A DNA stretch of 64,000 nt, from NCBI GenBank assembly GCA_043392685.1, contig JBHZGM010000008.1, one strand, 5' to 3'. A program made the translations under genes and the position numbers. The notes below the pieces were generated by a model. The model ran no database searches. It was not told where the DNA came from and saw nothing but the letters and a program-made list of their open reading frames with translations. This DNA comes from Metapseudomonas sp043392685 (GTDB lineage Bacteria; Pseudomonadota; Gammaproteobacteria; Pseudomonadales; Pseudomonadaceae). The first letter of the stretch is position 1. Every line of letters begins with the position of its first letter. Positions 1-8,283 of the stretch are shown one piece after another.

Positions 1-738
1 GAGGTGACCGATGCTGGCGACCAGGTGATCGAAGGGGCCAATGCGGGGCTCGACAAGGTGTGGACCTCGTTGTCGAGCTACACCTTGTCGGCGAACGTGG
101 AGAACCTGTACTACGGTGGCAGTGGTAATTTCAGCGGCACCGGTAACGGATTGGCGAATCTCCTGCAGGGTGGCGCGGGTAACGATGTGCTGATCGGCAA
201 GGCAGGCGCCGACACGATGCTGGGCGGAGCTGGCAACGACATCTATGAGGTGACCGATGCTGGCGACCAGGTGATCGAAGGGGCCAATGCGGGGCTCGAC
301 AAGGTGTGGACCTCGTTGTCGAGCTACACCTTGTCGGCGAACGTGGAGAACCTGTACTACGGTGGCAGTGGTAATTTCAGCGGCACCGGTAACGGATTGG
401 CGAATCTCCTGCAGGGTGGCGCGGGTAACGATGTGCTGATCGGCAAGGCAGGCGCCGACACGATGCTGGGCGGAGCTGGCAACGACATCTATGAGGTGAC
501 CGATGCTGGTGACCAGGTGATCGAAGGGGCCAATGCGGGGCTCGACAAGGTGTGGACCTCGTTGTCGAGCTACACCTTGTCGGCGAACGTGGAGAACCTG
601 TACTACGGCGGCAGTGGCAACTTCGCCGGTACTGGCAACAGCCTTGACAACTTCCTGCAAGGAGGAGGAGGTAATGATGTGCTGCGGGGGGGCGTTGGAA
701 ACGACCTGTTAGTCGGAGGGCTAGGCGAGGATATGTTC
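1..738 (+). repeat. Three tandem 246-bp coding repeats
   Basis: The same sequence restarts at 1, 247 and 493, a period of 246 bp or 82 codons. Copies 1 and 2 look identical at DNA level; copy 3 is nearly identical until about position 600 and then diverges into the C-terminal region. Lack of synonymous drift points to recent duplication or gene conversion; further copies probably lie to the left of the window. Confidence 0.9.
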
Positions 739-975
739 ATGTTCGGTGCCGGCTTCGGCCAGGACCGTATCCTGGACTTCGACGCCAACCCGGTGGGTGG
801 CCAGGACCGCATCGACATCGCCGGAATGGGCATCACCGCGGCGACCTTCGCGGCGAACGTGGCGATCACCGATGTGGGGGCGGATACCCGGGTGGCGATC
901 GGTGCCAACAGCATCACCCTGGTGGGGGTGGCCGATGCCACCACGGTGACTCAGGCGGACTTCATCGTCGGCTGA
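1..975 (+). CDS. RTX-type calcium-binding repeat protein, C-terminal part (5' end outside window)
   Basis: The reading frame is open from the first base and ends at TGA 973-975, so only the C-terminal ~324 residues are seen. The protein is built from an 82-residue unit carrying nonapeptide-like GGxGND motifs (LQGGAGNDVL, MLGGAGNDIY) typical of hemolysin-type calcium-binding beta-rolls. The last ~90 residues (MFMFGAGFGQDRILDFD... ending TQADFIVG) look like the uncleaved C-terminal secretion region of type I secretion substrates. Family knowledge: such proteins are exported by an ABC/MFP/TolC system and fold on extracellular calcium; many are adhesins or enzymes. No catalytic domain is visible here and no T1SS genes are in the window, so the specific activity is unknown. 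Confidence 0.85.
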   Translation, partial: EVTDAGDQVIEGANAGLDKVWTSLSSYTLSANVENLYYGGSGNFSGTGNGLANLLQGGAGNDVLIGKAGADTMLGGAGNDIYEVTDAGDQVIEGANAGLDKVWTSLSSYTLSANVENLYYGGSGNFSGTGNGLANLLQGGAGNDVLIGKAGADTMLGGAGNDIYEVTDAGDQVIEGANAGLDKVWTSLSSYTLSANVENLYYGGSGNFAGTGNSLDNFLQGGGGNDVLRGGVGNDLLVGGLGEDMFMFGAGFGQDRILDFDANPVGGQDRIDIAGMGITAATFAANVAITDVGADTRVAIGANSITLVGVADATTVTQADFIVG

Positions 976-1301
976 GGAGGCAGCCGACAGTAGGAGCGAG
1001 AGGCAAGTAACTGCGAAATGGGGCGCTTGTCGCCCCATTTCGCATTCACGGAATTGTAATAGAGCCTATATTTTCAGTGTGCGCGTAGAGGTTGCATGTT
1101 GCTTCCTGCAATGAGGGGCAGAGCTAGTGAGGTTCGGCAAAATTAATCCTGATTCTCCAACCCCTCGTGAACAAATGGGCCTCGCGACTGTCACACCCCG
1201 CTGGGTACAAGGGATAGGCCTGCTGCCTGCACAAGATGGACAGGGCGCTCCGGGAGGGAATTTATAAGTGATCGCATGCCATGCGATAGACCTGTTTTTA
1301 G
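976..1301. other. Intergenic region between RTX gene and wzz
   Basis: No credible gene. It holds a half REP-like GTAGGAGCGAG near 990, the terminator hairpin at 1013-1043, and just before the first wzz an 8-bp perfect inverted repeat (ATCGCATG, one base, CATGCGAT) at 1271-1287 followed by a short T-run (1293-1299). The palindrome could be an operator or an RNA hairpin in the wzz leader; no partner protein can be named. No convincing -35/-10 pair was identified. Confidence 0.5.
1013..1043 (+). terminator. Terminator-like hairpin after RTX gene
   Basis: Perfect 13-bp stem GCGAAATGGGGCG with 5-nt loop CTTGT and CGCCCCATTTCGC, 38 bases after the RTX stop codon. No strong U-tract follows, so termination may be weak or the hairpin may mainly stabilise the 3' end. 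Confidence 0.65.
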
Positions 1302-2597
1302 ATGGACCCCAGCCGACCTATGCCTGACCAACTGCAGCAACCCACCTATAACAACGATGAAATCGATCTGGTCGAATTGCTTCGATCACTGTTCCAGCAA
1401 AAGTACCTGATTCTAGCCATTGCCTGCGTGGTCACTTTGGGGGCATGTGCTTATGCCTTCCTGGCGACGCCGCACTACCAGGTGCAGAGCGTGCTGCGCC
1501 CGGTGGATCGCGGCAGCCTCGATGAGTTGAATGGCACAGGCGTCTACGAGTTGACGCCGGCCGAGGCATTGGGTCGAGTCGGCGCCGGGCTTTCTTCCTA
1601 TGAAACCCGCCTCAAGTTCTTCCGTGAGAATCAACAGCTATTCACTGGCCTGGTCGAGCCTGGGCGCTCGCTTGAGCAAGTCTTTGAGGAGTTCAACCGT
1701 ACGGCGTTTACAATGTTGCAGGTCGACCCGAAGAAGCCCAACAGTCTGAGCGAATTCGTTGGTGTCTCGCTGACTTACCCCAGGGGGGTAGATGGCGTGG
1801 CGGTAGTCAATGGCCTTGTCGCCTCCGTGCTGGAGGACGAGCGGGCGCGAATTGCGACCGACCTGAAGGTGCTGATAGCCAACCGCCTGCTCGCCCTCGA
1901 ACAGAAGATCGAGGCGGCACGGGCCAGCTACGAGGCGAGCAAGCAGGCACAAATCGCCGGCCTGCTCGAGCAGGATGCCTTGCGTCGGGCACAACTGCAG
2001 GACGAGTTGCGGGCCCTGCGCAGCGAACTGAAAACGCGCCGGGAGAACCGCATTAAAAGCCTTGACGAAGCCATGCAAATCGCCGAATCGCTGGGCATTC
2101 GCAAACCTACTACCCCCTCGGCCATGGCTGACGCACAGCGACAGGGGCAGGTCGTGCGCACCGAAGTCAACAGTCGTGAAATTCCGCTGTACTTCATGGG
2201 CGTAGATGCATTGAAGGCCGAACGGCAGGCCCTCAGCGAACGTCGCTCCGACGATTTCAGCGAGCCGCGAATAGCCGAGATCGAGAAGGAACTGGCCCTG
2301 CTGAGCCGCAATCGGCAGGTGGAAGTCCTCGAGCAACGCAAGAATGAAGACCTGTACCTCAAAGACTTGGCGCAATGGCGGGAGGAGGCGGCGCAACTCA
2401 AAGGTATCAAGTTCGATACCAGCACCTTGCAGCTGGTCCGGCTGGACCAACAGGCGCTTGAACCGCTCAAAGCGGTCAAACCAAAGAAGGCACTGATCAT
2501 CGGCCTGGGGGGGGGCGGTGGCCTGATGCTCGGCGTCTTCGCAGCATTGCTGCGTAACCTGCTGCGCCCCAGGCAAACCGCAAACCATCGGGCGTGA
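1302..2597 (+). CDS. wzz: Wzz-family O-antigen chain-length determinant (copy 1)
   Basis: A 431-residue inner-membrane co-polymerase expected to set the modal length of Wzy-made O-antigen. It has the Wzz layout: N-terminal DEIDLVELLRSLF, first membrane helix ~residues 33-53 (LILAIACVVTLGACAYAFLA) ending in the TPHYQVQSVLRP motif, a long coiled-coil periplasmic part rich in Arg/Glu/Gln, and a Pro-rich PLKAVKPKKA segment before the second helix ~396-416. It is longer than the classic ~350-residue Wzz and close to the very-long-chain class. No good Shine-Dalgarno precedes ATG 1302; ATG 1320 (MPDQLQQ) aligns as well with the N-terminus of the second copy. A G9 run (2507-2515) lies in the codons of the second helix. 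The next wzz (3334) is a clear paralogue, roughly 60% identical by eye. Confidence 0.88.
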   Translation: MDPSRPMPDQLQQPTYNNDEIDLVELLRSLFQQKYLILAIACVVTLGACAYAFLATPHYQVQSVLRPVDRGSLDELNGTGVYELTPAEALGRVGAGLSSYETRLKFFRENQQLFTGLVEPGRSLEQVFEEFNRTAFTMLQVDPKKPNSLSEFVGVSLTYPRGVDGVAVVNGLVASVLEDERARIATDLKVLIANRLLALEQKIEAARASYEASKQAQIAGLLEQDALRRAQLQDELRALRSELKTRRENRIKSLDEAMQIAESLGIRKPTTPSAMADAQRQGQVVRTEVNSREIPLYFMGVDALKAERQALSERRSDDFSEPRIAEIEKELALLSRNRQVEVLEQRKNEDLYLKDLAQWREEAAQLKGIKFDTSTLQLVRLDQQALEPLKAVKPKKALIIGLGGGGGLMLGVFAALLRNLLRPRQTANHRA

Positions 2598-3333
2598 TAG
2601 TAGGAAGCGCCTAGTGGCGACGTTGTGCCCACAGTTATTCCTTAGTCATGCGCAAGAGGCCACTGTCGCCCCATATGGACCAATGCCAGTCTCTACGCCG
2701 TTTTTACCGTCGATTTCATAGACCGTGTCTGCGCTAGCTGCTGCCGGAGGTCGATCTCCGGCCCGGTAGCCTTGTAGGAGCTAGCTTTGCTAGCGAAACG
2801 GGGTCATTCGCTGGCAAGCCAGCGCCTACAGGCCATGCAGCTATTTGCAACACTTGATGCAGGCATAGCCATTCCATACGCCAAGCGGTAGCTCTAATGG
2901 GGGCATTGACTCGCGGGTGCCGGGAAACTTTCCCGGCTCGCCGCGCGTTGGACGGCCTTCCAGCCGAAGGCTGCGACGCTGAAAAGCTCATCCATCTAAA
3001 TGGCAGCGCGAGGGGGGAAGCCTGGCAGATGGTGATTGGGCGCCATCCGCCGGTAGAGTCAAGCGTCAATGTGCGAGATACCGTGCCATGCGCATGTCAT
3101 AAAGTTCCCGTCCGTCTGTCAGTAGCTACCAGTTGATTGTCAAGGCTTGTAATGAAATGCGGTGTAGGCAAAATGCTGCCCAGTCCCTACTGGCGGGGGT
3201 GGGCATATGCCCGATGCCGTGCGCTCCAAAGTGAGCGGCCCATGGCAGAAGAGGGTTACAACGTGCTGCCAAGGATCGTTGTCCCCCGCTGGTGCATCAG
3301 TGACACACTTTTTTTGAAGATGGACCTCAAGCC
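2598..3333. other. Intergenic region between the two wzz copies
   Basis: 736 bases with no gene I can support. It contains a REP hairpin with a companion sequence (2773-2888) and a palindrome GCCGGGAAA-C-TTTCCCGGC at 2919-2937. Open frames here (for example 2897-3136) show no family motif and are probably chance. The last 15 bases before the second wzz include GATGGACC, also present at the start of the first wzz, perhaps a remnant of the duplicated upstream region. Confidence 0.5.
2773..2888. repeat. REP hairpin plus ~55-bp companion sequence
   Basis: Inverted GTAGGAGCTAGC...GCGCCTAC (2774-2830) of the Pseudomonas REP type, followed by a segment (CATGCAGC...CACTTGATGCA...CCATTCCATACGCC) that recurs after the REP at 39385. 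The two loci align over roughly 115 bases, more than a REP alone. Confidence 0.75.
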
Positions 3334-4638
3334 GTGAACGCAATCTCCCCCGCCATACAGCAAGCCAGCAGCGACGAAATCGACCTGGCCGCGTTAATTC
3401 ATTCGCTTTGGGAGCAGAAGTGGCTGGTCGCCCTGGTCACTCTGCTGGTTGGTTTGGTCGCGGCGGCCTACGCTTTCCTGGTCACCCCGGAATACCAGGT
3501 GCAAAGTGTGCTGCGTCCTGCGGCGCTCAAAGAGCTCGATGCCCTGAACCGCACTGGTGTTTACGAGCTGACGCCTGAACAAGCCATGCAGCGCGTTGGG
3601 GCAGCTTTGGAGTCCTATGACAGCCGTCTGGAGTTCTTCCGCGCCAACCAAGGTTTGTTCGAGGCCCTGCGCCAACCCAATCGCAGCCTCGAGCAAACCT
3701 TCGAAAGCTTCAATCGGGAGGCTTTCAAGATGCTGCAGCCCGACCCGAAGAAAACCAACAACCTCAGCGCTTATGTCGGCATCCAACTGACCTATCCGGC
3801 GGATGTCAATGGCGTTGCCTTGGTCAATGGCTTGGTCGACCACGTCATTCAGTCGGAGCGCGGGCGGATCGCTGCCGATCTGCAAACGGTGATTCAGAAC
3901 CGTCTGAACCAGCTCGATCTGAAGATGGCCGCAGCCCGCGCCAGCTATGAAGCCAACAAGGAAGCCAGGATCGCCAAGCTGCTTGAAGCCGACAGCCTCA
4001 AGCGCGCGCAGTTGCAAGACGAACTCAAGGCCCTGCGCCAGCAGCTCAAGGCGCGCCGCAATAACCGCATCACCCAGCTTGACGAGGCGATCCGTATCGC
4101 CAAGGCGCTGGGTATCAGCAAACCCACCACGCCCTCCGCGCTGGGCGAGAGCGAGCGCGTAGCGCAAGGCAGCGTGATCCGTACCGAAGTCAACAACCAG
4201 CAGGTGCCGCTCTATTTCATGGGCAGCGAAGCCCTGGAGGCCGAGCGCAACGCCTTGCTCCAGCGTCGCTCCGACGACTTCACCGAGCCGCGCATTGCGC
4301 AGATCGCCAAGGAGCTGCAACTGCTGGCGAGTAACCGCCAGGTCGAAGTGCTCAAGCAGCGCGAAAACGAAGACCTGTTCCTCAAGGACCTGGCTATCTG
4401 GCGTGAGGAGGCGGCACGTTTGCGCAACCTCAACTTCGATGTAGCCGATCTCAAACTGGTATCAATCGATCAGATCGCCGTGGAACCCCTCAAGCCAATC
4501 AAGCCCAAGAAGGCGCTGGTCCTGGCTTTGGGCCTGGTGCTCGGCGGTGTGCTGGGTCTGTTCATCGCTCTGCTGCGCAATATGCTGCGTCGTAAACCCG
4601 ATGCACTTGCTCTGGCGAACGCTGAGGGGGGCATATAG
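3334..4638 (+). CDS. wzz: Wzz-family O-antigen chain-length determinant (copy 2)
   Basis: Second complete Wzz, 434 residues, with the same architecture as the copy at 1302: DEIDLAALIHSLWEQKW start, first membrane helix ~35-55, TPEYQVQSVLRP motif, long coiled-coil periplasmic region sharing ARASYEA, RAQLQDEL, NRI, KPTTPSA, RRSDDF and EPRIA blocks with copy 1, then the Pro/Lys-rich PLKPIKPKKA and a second helix ~396-418. The start is GTG; an upstream ATG at 3320 runs into a TGA that overlaps this GTG, so it cannot extend the gene. Divergence between the copies suggests an old duplication with possible specialisation for two modal lengths, as known for Wzz1/Wzz2 pairs in Pseudomonas (inference). 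Confidence 0.88.
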   Translation: MNAISPAIQQASSDEIDLAALIHSLWEQKWLVALVTLLVGLVAAAYAFLVTPEYQVQSVLRPAALKELDALNRTGVYELTPEQAMQRVGAALESYDSRLEFFRANQGLFEALRQPNRSLEQTFESFNREAFKMLQPDPKKTNNLSAYVGIQLTYPADVNGVALVNGLVDHVIQSERGRIAADLQTVIQNRLNQLDLKMAAARASYEANKEARIAKLLEADSLKRAQLQDELKALRQQLKARRNNRITQLDEAIRIAKALGISKPTTPSALGESERVAQGSVIRTEVNNQQVPLYFMGSEALEAERNALLQRRSDDFTEPRIAQIAKELQLLASNRQVEVLKQRENEDLFLKDLAIWREEAARLRNLNFDVADLKLVSIDQIAVEPLKPIKPKKALVLALGLVLGGVLGLFIALLRNMLRRKPDALALANAEGGI

Positions 4639-4971
4639 CTTGTAGAGGGGCTCTCTCCGCCTTCGCTGTCGTGCAGCACGTTGTGCAGGAGCCAATGTAC
4701 TGGCGAACCATCAACAGGCACCAAGAGTTGTCAGAAAGTGATGGGGTCGCAGGGCGGACTCCCGGGCCCAGTGTACAGTCCGCCGTGCAGTCGATCGCGT
4801 GGCATGCGGTTACGCAAGCACGCCAGGCACACCGATGTCTTGTGCATGGTAGACCCAGAAATAGGCAGGGGGGGCTACTATCGAATCGAACACGCTGCCA
4901 TAAAACAGGGATGAATCACCGGCACTGCTCCACCCGCCGGCATTGTTAACAGCCTAGCAGGGATCGACCAC
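4639..4971. other. Intergenic region after second wzz
   Basis: 333 bases without a supportable gene. A degenerate REP half (GCAGGAGCCAATGTACTGGCGAA, near 4685-4707) and a G7 run near 4868-4874 are visible. No promoter or terminator could be assigned with confidence. Confidence 0.4.
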
Positions 4972-5559
4972 ATGAATTGCCCCGACATCATGCACCATCG
5001 CGCAAAGAGCGGGGGACCGGTTTGCTGATAGACGCCCAGCGCAGGCTGCTGATCGATTGCAGCCTGTTCCTAAATGCGGAAGCATCGGCCGAAGGCAAAT
5101 TCGCTGCTGAATGCCTGGCCATCGAATTTGCCATGGATACGATCAAGGCCCTGGTCGCCAATGGATGACGGTGAGCGCATGCCCAATTTGCTGTCTGCTG
5201 ACTTCAAGGGGCCGATACTCTGCAGTGAGCCCACCGGCAATCCGCTGTCCATCGTGCTGGAGGAGGCCTTCAAGCTCAGTTTCGGCCGCGATCAAAAGCA
5301 GATCGAGCGCTACATCAAATTAATCGAGAAATGCATCATCGCCTTGCCCTGCAGACTTGCTTCGCCCTGCACGACACGTAAAGCCGGGTCCTCCACGACC
5401 TCAAGCCTTTCTTGGATAGCGAAGCGCTGCAATATGTGGGGCACAGAAACCGCTCGTCCGGTCATTGTCATTGCAGGGAACGGAATGTGCAGCAGCGGTC
5501 GAATCGTCAATTACCTGAAATCCATGCCGCGCGAACTGCGGCACTACGTGCCGAGTTGA
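4972..5559 (+). pseudogene. Decayed beta-CASP metallo-beta-lactamase (RNA-specificity) gene
   Basis: Fragments of one protein family appear in order but in alternating frames: MNCPDIMHHRAKSG at 4972; LLIDAQRRLLIDCSLF to IKALV (to ~5160) in another frame; FKGPILCSEPTG, FGRDQKQIERYIKLIEK and IIALP (5202-5350) back in the first; VLHDLKPFLDSEALQ (5388-5432); and VIVIAGNGMCSSGRIVNYLK (~5461-5520). These match, from memory, metallo-hydrolases with a C-terminal RNA-specificity domain. The segment that should hold the HxHxDH metal site (around 5160-5195) is replaced by a stop and unrelated residues, and the central part is deleted: about 190 codons remain of a protein usually well over 400 residues. 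Certainly non-functional as an enzyme. It lies between complete wzz genes and a wzz remnant, suggesting an ancestral order beta-CASP gene then wzz. Confidence 0.8.
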
Positions 5560-5828
5560 CCGTGCTGGAGCAGCGTAAGAATGATGCCCCCTTTATCGGC
5601 GAACTGCGCAGACTGGAAAATCAGATGGCGTTCCTTGGCGGCGTGGACGTGAATCCGGACAACGTTTCGGTGTACATCCTAGACAGCATCGCGGAAGTAC
5701 CACAGACCCCGATCAAGCCGAAAAAGGCATTTATTCTGACACTGGACTTAGTCATAGTCGGGTTGCTCGGATTGTTTGTAGCATTAACTCGATCCGCGTT
5801 TCTCCGTCGTGGAGGTAGAAATCTTTAG
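5560..5828 (+). pseudogene. C-terminal remnant of a third wzz
   Basis: The last ~88 codons before TAG 5826-5828 encode a Wzz C-terminus: coiled coil ending in LEQRKNDAPFIGELRRLENQ, a VYILDSIAEVPQTPIKP segment with the family's Pro-rich motif, and a membrane helix (FILTLDLVIVGLLGLFVAL). No N-terminal membrane helix or periplasmic body is present upstream. The sequence is more like the shorter classical Wzz than the two long copies at 1302 and 3334. A 138-codon frame starting at 5412 joins part of the neighbouring beta-CASP debris to this tail and is unlikely to be a real protein. Confidence 0.78.
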
Positions 5829-5950
5829 AAGGATAGTACCAAGATTGGCAGTTCTCTGCCTCGAGTGAAGCAACCTAACCGGCCTCCTGCCTTCATTGAC
5901 AGGCAGATTCCGCTTTGTTCTTTCAGGTAGTTCTATGGACGTTATGATCG

Positions 5951-7282
5951 ATGATTAAGACATCATCTGCACTGAAGAAGGCTCTTAGAGCAGTATCCTT
6001 GCTATGGGCTGGTTCGTTACTCGGTGCAGGACTCGCGTTCTTTACACAAATAGTTCTGGCGCGAGAGTTGGCTCCATCGGGATACGGCGCCTTTGCTGCC
6101 GCATTAGCGACTGTTACGTTATTGGCCCCGCTTGCGGGTGTTGGCGTCCAAGGCTTTTGGTTGAAGGTTTTCGGTGCGGAAGGCTGGCATGCTGTTAGGT
6201 GGCTGTCCGCATCTTTCAGGGTGGTTTTGTTTAGTTCAATTACCACCGTGCTTTTACTCTTTGCCTGGGCATTGCTGGGAGGACATGCCAAGTCAACCAG
6301 CATTCTATTGATTTGTCTGCTACCCATAATTCCAGGCTACTTGTTTAATGAGTTGGTTAGCAGTAAGTTTCAGCTTGAGGAACGCTTCAGTTTGTTGGCT
6401 GCATGGCAACTGATTCCTCACTTTATACGATTAATGCTTATACTGTGCATTGTATTGATTGGATGGGACAAGCCCAGTGCGTTGACGATTGCTGCAGTAT
6501 ACGCTTTAGTTGCATTTCTCATTTGTGCAATTGGTTGCGTGAGTCTAAGAAAAATGGCAGGAGGCGATTTCGCTCTCAAAGGTCATTCTACTGTAACCAG
6601 TTATGAAGGGCATTCAGAGAAAGTTTTTGCATGTGATGTCATAGCTCAATCCTGGCCTTTCGGCCTGGCTGCCGTATTTCAACTTATCTACTTTCAAAGT
6701 GATGTGATTTTATTGAAGTATATGATTGGCGATGGCGCTGCTGGAGTCTATAACGTAGCATTTACGGTTATGGCTGCTGTGTACCTGCTGCCTAGCGTCA
6801 TATATCAGAAGTTCTTACTGCCCAAAATGCATCGATGGGCAAACTCTGATCGCGCAAGATTTTATAAAGTATACCGTCAGGGAAGCTTTGCTATGTTGCT
6901 ATTGGGGGTCGCAGCCATGCTGGTAATTTGGATTTCAGCATTCTGGGCCATCCCCTTGTTTTTTGGAAAGCAGTACACTGAGGCCGTAACGCTTCTTAAT
7001 ATATTGGCTCCTTGTGCTCCATTAATGTTCTTGGCCTTTAGCTTTGGCGGGGTACTGGTTACACAAGAAAACATGCGGCTAAAGGTAAAGGTGATGGGCG
7101 GTGTAGCGTTGATCAACGTGTTGATGAATCTTGCCTTGATACCGACTTGGGGAGCAACAGGGGCTGCTATATCGACGGTTCTAAGCTGCCTTGCTCTTAT
7201 GAGTACATATTTCTGGTGTGCCCAAAAAATAGTTTTTGGGCAGAGTGAGGGGCGAGATAGTGAGTGTGATAGGGCTTTATGA
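5951..7282 (+). CDS. wzx: Wzx-type O-antigen flippase
   Basis: A 443-residue polytopic membrane protein with about twelve predicted hydrophobic helices spread over its whole length. The N-terminal pattern (SLLWAGSLLGAGLAFFTQIVLAREL then PSGYGAFAAALA) is characteristic of the polysaccharide-transporter (PST/MOP) flippases that move undecaprenyl-linked O-units across the inner membrane. ATG 5951 is preceded by a short overlapping ATG/TAA at 5944. The stop overlaps the start of the next gene (ATGA at 7279), so translation is probably coupled. Base composition is distinctly AT-richer than the flagellar genes in this window, as usual for serotype-specific genes. Confidence 0.87.
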   Translation: MIKTSSALKKALRAVSLLWAGSLLGAGLAFFTQIVLARELAPSGYGAFAAALATVTLLAPLAGVGVQGFWLKVFGAEGWHAVRWLSASFRVVLFSSITTVLLLFAWALLGGHAKSTSILLICLLPIIPGYLFNELVSSKFQLEERFSLLAAWQLIPHFIRLMLILCIVLIGWDKPSALTIAAVYALVAFLICAIGCVSLRKMAGGDFALKGHSTVTSYEGHSEKVFACDVIAQSWPFGLAAVFQLIYFQSDVILLKYMIGDGAAGVYNVAFTVMAAVYLLPSVIYQKFLLPKMHRWANSDRARFYKVYRQGSFAMLLLGVAAMLVIWISAFWAIPLFFGKQYTEAVTLLNILAPCAPLMFLAFSFGGVLVTQENMRLKVKVMGGVALINVLMNLALIPTWGATGAAISTVLSCLALMSTYFWCAQKIVFGQSEGRDSECDRAL

Positions 7283-8268
7283 ATATCATTAAGTATATGA
7301 AGAACATGGCAAGACCCATGAGGGATCTTGCTCTATTGTTTGTTGACAGCTCTTATGATTTATATCGATATGCTAGATATTCGGGAATGCTCCATCGTAA
7401 GGGGCGGCAGGCTCGCGACTTCAAGACAATCAAGATCTACCATGCTCTTGAAAAAAGTTTAAGTTTTCGTAATCGTAAGTCTTCATCAGGCTGGGGGGTG
7501 GCGAACAGCTTGGTTGATTACCTCACTGATAGCAAGAGACATCATGGAAGTTACAGCTATCACGATAGAGTGGCCTTGAAAACGTTGAGCGACTTCTATG
7601 GTGCAGGACTGGACAAGGAAGCTGGTGGTAGTACACGGGCGTCCCTAAAAGACTTTGTTCTTCAGGCTCAGGAAGATATGGCAAAGGAAGGGGGAGTTAT
7701 TCAGTACTCAAGACAACGCCTAACTGATGGCCAACTGGACGATCCTGAGCGTTTTTTCTTCAGCCGCTATTCTGTACGGGACTTCTCTACAGAGCCTGTG
7801 TCGCACGAAATTCTCAAACGGGCGTTGGCACTGGCCAGCAAGACACCGTCTGCCTGTAATAGACAGGGCTGGCACGTGTATCACGTAGATAGACGAGATA
7901 GAATTGATGAAGCTTTAAGCTTTCAGAATGGTAACCGCGGTTTTGGACATGAGGTTCCCTGTTTGCTAATTATTACTGCTGATGCGCGCGCTTTCGAGGC
8001 GTCAGTGGAGCGGAATCAGCAGCTTATAGATGGAGGGATGTATGCAATGTCCATTATTTCGGCTCTGCATTCTCTCGGCATTGGGACCTGTTGTTTGAAC
8101 TGGAGCCAAGGGATGCGAGGTGATCTTATTTTTCGGCGTGCTATAAAAATCTCGCCTCATCATACGGTCGTCATGATGCTTGCTGTTGGATATCCTAGGG
8201 ACTCATTAAAAGTTTGTTATTCGGCACGAACCTCTGTAGACGAAATATATACTTATCTCAATGACTAA
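7279..8268 (+). CDS. Nitroreductase-family protein of the O-antigen locus
   Basis: 329 residues. The first ~150 residues have no motif I recognise; from ~165 a nitroreductase fold begins with SRYSVRDFS, the FMN-phosphate-binding motif of the family, followed by TPSACNRQGW and, near the C-terminus, a GIGTCCLNWSQ segment and MMLAVGYP. Known members are FMN oxidoreductases, but members inside polysaccharide loci, often beside pyruvyltransferases, have no established role. The start overlaps the flippase stop (ATGA) and the pyruvyltransferase-like gene follows 15 bases later, so it belongs to the same operon. Its substrate cannot be inferred from sequence. Confidence 0.8.
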   Translation: MNIIKYMKNMARPMRDLALLFVDSSYDLYRYARYSGMLHRKGRQARDFKTIKIYHALEKSLSFRNRKSSSGWGVANSLVDYLTDSKRHHGSYSYHDRVALKTLSDFYGAGLDKEAGGSTRASLKDFVLQAQEDMAKEGGVIQYSRQRLTDGQLDDPERFFFSRYSVRDFSTEPVSHEILKRALALASKTPSACNRQGWHVYHVDRRDRIDEALSFQNGNRGFGHEVPCLLIITADARAFEASVERNQQLIDGGMYAMSIISALHSLGIGTCCLNWSQGMRGDLIFRRAIKISPHHTVVMMLAVGYPRDSLKVCYSARTSVDEIYTYLND

Positions 8269-8283
8269 TGCCGGATTCCGCCT

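Noticed and set aside
1..975. Repeats at the left edge as a CRISPR array
   Set aside because: The unit is 246 bp, in frame and protein-coding, with no spacers. No CRISPR array was seen elsewhere.
2897..3136. 79-codon frame in the wzz-wzz gap
   Set aside because: No ribosome-binding site, no family resemblance; overlaps a palindrome and repeat-derived sequence.
5412..5828. 138-codon frame as a real gene
   Set aside because: It joins a piece of the beta-CASP debris to a wzz tail by chance; the two parts belong to different decayed genes.
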